Of a DNA stretch of 64,000 nt, positions 62,449-64,000 are shown one piece after another (position 1 is the first letter of the stretch; every line of letters starts with the position of its first letter). The DNA comes from JBMNGH01 sp050949725 (GTDB lineage: Bacteria > Bacillota > Thermosediminibacteria > Thermosediminibacterales > Tepidanaerobacteraceae): positions 1-64,000 of the forward strand of contig JBMNGH010000007.1 of assembly GCA_050949725.1 (NCBI GenBank). The letters are read 5' to 3'. A program made the position numbers and the translations under genes. The notes under the pieces are model-generated. The model did not search any database. It saw only the letters and a list, made by a program, of their open reading frames with translations, and was not told where the DNA came from.

Positions 62449-63018
62449 TTAGACGTCATTTTTAAATAAAAGTTCCAGGTCCAAAGATTTACGCAAATTT
62501 CTTCGTCCCCTGTTTATTCTGGACTTTACAGTTCCTAACGAGCAATTTAAAATTTCACTTATTTCAAGATAGCTAAAGCCCTGTATATCCCTTAATATTA
62601 TGCATGCCTTCTGGTCTTCTGGTAATGAATTAATAGCTTCTAAAATGGCTGTTCTCATCTCTTTTCTCTCAACAGATTGTTCAGGTGTAGTAGGGTGGAC
62701 CCCAGGCTTTGTATTAGGGACTTTAAGCTCTTCTATAAGGGGAACTTCTTCTCCCCTTTTTTTTCGACAATAATCAATACACGTGTTTACTGCTATGCGG
62801 TAAATCCATGTGGAGATAGAGGAGTTTTCCTTAAAATTCCTTAAAGATAAATATATTTTAAGGAAAATTTCTTGTGAAATATCCCTTGCGTCTTCAATAT
62901 TATTAAAAAACCTATAAGCTGTATTGAACACTTTTTTCTCATATCCTGAAATAAGCTGTTCAAACGCTGTGATGTCGCCGCACTTAGCCTGGCGGACAAG
63001 GTCTTTTTCTGCAACCAA
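62449..63018 (-). CDS. ECF-type RNA polymerase sigma factor (SigW-like)
   Basis: This 189-aa sigma factor has region 2 (FEQLISGYEKKVFNTAYRF, DISQEIFLKIYLSL, STWIYRIAVNTCIDYCRKK) and region 4 (LPEDQKACIILRDIQGFSYLEISEIL, then GTVKSRINRGRRNL), joined by a proline-rich linker. It is cotranscribed with its anti-sigma. The TTG start has GGGGGA five bases upstream. Its own promoter cannot be recognised with confidence. Confidence 0.95.
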   Translation of the reverse strand: MVAEKDLVRQAKCGDITAFEQLISGYEKKVFNTAYRFFNNIEDARDISQEIFLKIYLSLRNFKENSSISTWIYRIAVNTCIDYCRKKRGEEVPLIEELKVPNTKPGVHPTTPEQSVERKEMRTAILEAINSLPEDQKACIILRDIQGFSYLEISEILNCSLGTVKSRINRGRRNLRKSLDLELLFKNDV

Positions 63019-63304
63019 ACCTGTCCCCCTCCCTCCATAAGAATTCCTTTACAGTATTCTATGCTGAGCGCACGAATTCCTCCAACTAGTAAAAACAATA
63101 AATGGTGTCGGTATTTTTCACTACATCTTTGTATTCGTTAAACAACCTTTTTATGTTTTATTATCACTGTTAAACGATTGACAATAATTGAAATATCATG
63201 CACAATAATATTATAAGGATAGAATTACTTTTCGAAATATTCGTCGATTTTTTTTTGGAAAGATTTAAGGAACAGATGGCTCTTCTGGAAAGGATGAGTT
63301 ATAA

Positions 63305-64000
63305 TTGAATGTGCTATTTGACAAATTAAAAGAGGTATTATATTCTGTTGTACCGATTACAATAATAGTGCTGGTGTTAAACTTTACTTTAACCCCACTT
63401 GATATGACATCAATCTTAAGGTTTGTCATAGGAGCAGTTCTCATAATTGTGGGTCTATCTATATTTTTATTCGGGGTAGACCTTGGAATTGCCCCTATAG
63501 GGAATTTATTAGGTTCAACAATTGCTAAGTCAAATAAAATATTGATAGTAGCTGTTGCCGGATTGGTCCTCGGCTTTTTTATTTCCGTTGCCGAGCCTGA
63601 TCTGCATATCCTCGCAGGTCAAGTAGATTTGGTTACATCAGGTCTGATAACTAAAATCAGTATTGTTGTAGTCGTATCCATTGGAATTGGGGTTATGTTT
63701 TCGTTCGGGTTGGGCAGAATTGTTTACAACATCCCGATGTATAAGGTATTCACACTCGTCTACTTTATCGTCTTTATTCTGGCACTGTTTACATCTCCTG
63801 AATTTTTAGCCATTTCTTTCGATGCTTGCGGCGCAACTACCGGTGCAATGACGGTTCCATTCATTCTGGCTGTGGCATTAGGTATATCGTCATTAAAAAA
63901 GGATAGCCTTGCTTCAGAAGGAGACAGTTTTGGATTAGTTGGCATAACGTCTACAGGTGCAATATTATCTGTCATGATCATGAGCATCATTTCAAAAACC
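63305..64000 (+). CDS. DUF1538-family membrane protein, partial
   Basis: An open frame of 232 codons runs off the right edge. The product is very hydrophobic (about six helices), with FGVDLGIAPIGN near 58 and the family signature SFDACGATTGAMTVPFI near 176-192. DUF1538 proteins are uncharacterised and usually encoded as a pair or a two-repeat protein. The TTG at 63305 has AAGGATGAG upstream; a GTG two codons later is an alternative. It is divergent from the ECF sigma gene. Confidence 0.85.
   Translation, partial: MNVLFDKLKEVLYSVVPITIIVLVLNFTLTPLDMTSILRFVIGAVLIIVGLSIFLFGVDLGIAPIGNLLGSTIAKSNKILIVAVAGLVLGFFISVAEPDLHILAGQVDLVTSGLITKISIVVVVSIGIGVMFSFGLGRIVYNIPMYKVFTLVYFIVFILALFTSPEFLAISFDACGATTGAMTVPFILAVALGISSLKKDSLASEGDSFGLVGITSTGAILSVMIMSIISKT

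Overview
The window looks like chromosome from a low-GC, anaerobic, spore-forming Firmicute of the class Clostridia. Sporulation is indicated by an alpha/beta-type SASP gene with a decayed second copy, two CotF-like coat proteins and a spore-type polysaccharide deacetylase. Anaerobic amino-acid fermentation is indicated by a ptb-bcd-buk operon that runs into a ferredoxin-type oxidoreductase subunit instead of a lipoamide dehydrogenase complex. A Thermosediminibacterales-like organism such as Tepidanaerobacter is my guess only. I see no rRNA, prophage, transposase or CRISPR array.

Region by region. 1-5.4 kb: a sigma-54-controlled branched-chain amino-acid operon (ptb, leucine dehydrogenase, buk, VorD-like ferredoxin) with its PAS-AAA+ activator, a near-consensus -24/-12 promoter and a plausible upstream activator site. 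5.6-14.5 kb: a DUF4347-like (caspase-fold) protein, thiN, a phosphohexomutase, a T-box-controlled glyS, a class II aldolase, uvrC and mobB. 15-24.9 kb: an ECF S-component overlapping an unusual kinase, alanine dehydrogenase, a two-component system, a deacetylase, small membrane proteins, a Na/Pi cotransporter and a SASP. 24.9-32.8 kb (minus strand) and 38.1-43.0 kb (plus strand): two islands each with a PucR regulator and an NCS1 nucleobase/hydantoin-type permease, plus peptidase-like, racemase, DUF917 and M29-like enzymes. Between them lie a gene graveyard (32.9-33.4 kb), a zinc-ribbon microprotein, a ZIP transporter, and a HutP-family gene followed by an ABC transporter operon. 43-57 kb: thiI with a cysteine desulfurase, a ModE-like regulator, queG, nicotinamidase-like, nitroreductase, nitrilase, M29-like, PepV and RidA genes, an oligopeptide-binding lipoprotein, ndk and nicotinate phosphoribosyltransferase, plus a tRNA-Leu(GAG) followed by a structured RNA that is probably 6S RNA. 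57-64 kb: lytic transglycosylase, coaE, polA, an ECF sigma/anti-sigma pair and the start of a DUF1538 gene.

The most interesting signals are regulatory. (1) Directly after the HutP-family gene, a perfect sigma-A promoter starts a leader with three UAG triplets at regular 8-nt spacing. Mutually exclusive stems, one of them a terminator, follow, and then the ABC transporter operon: a candidate HutP-type attenuator outside histidine utilisation. (2) A roughly 55-70 bp dispersed repeat occurs seven times at five loci, always in the same orientation, and its hairpin arms change in a compensatory way, so RNA or DNA secondary structure appears to be selected. (3) The sigma-54 circuit of the ptb operon is complete within the window. 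The two PucR/NCS1 islands together with the nitrilase, amidohydrolase-like, RidA and M29-like genes suggest growth on cyclic amides or nucleobase-like nitrogen compounds, which is inference.
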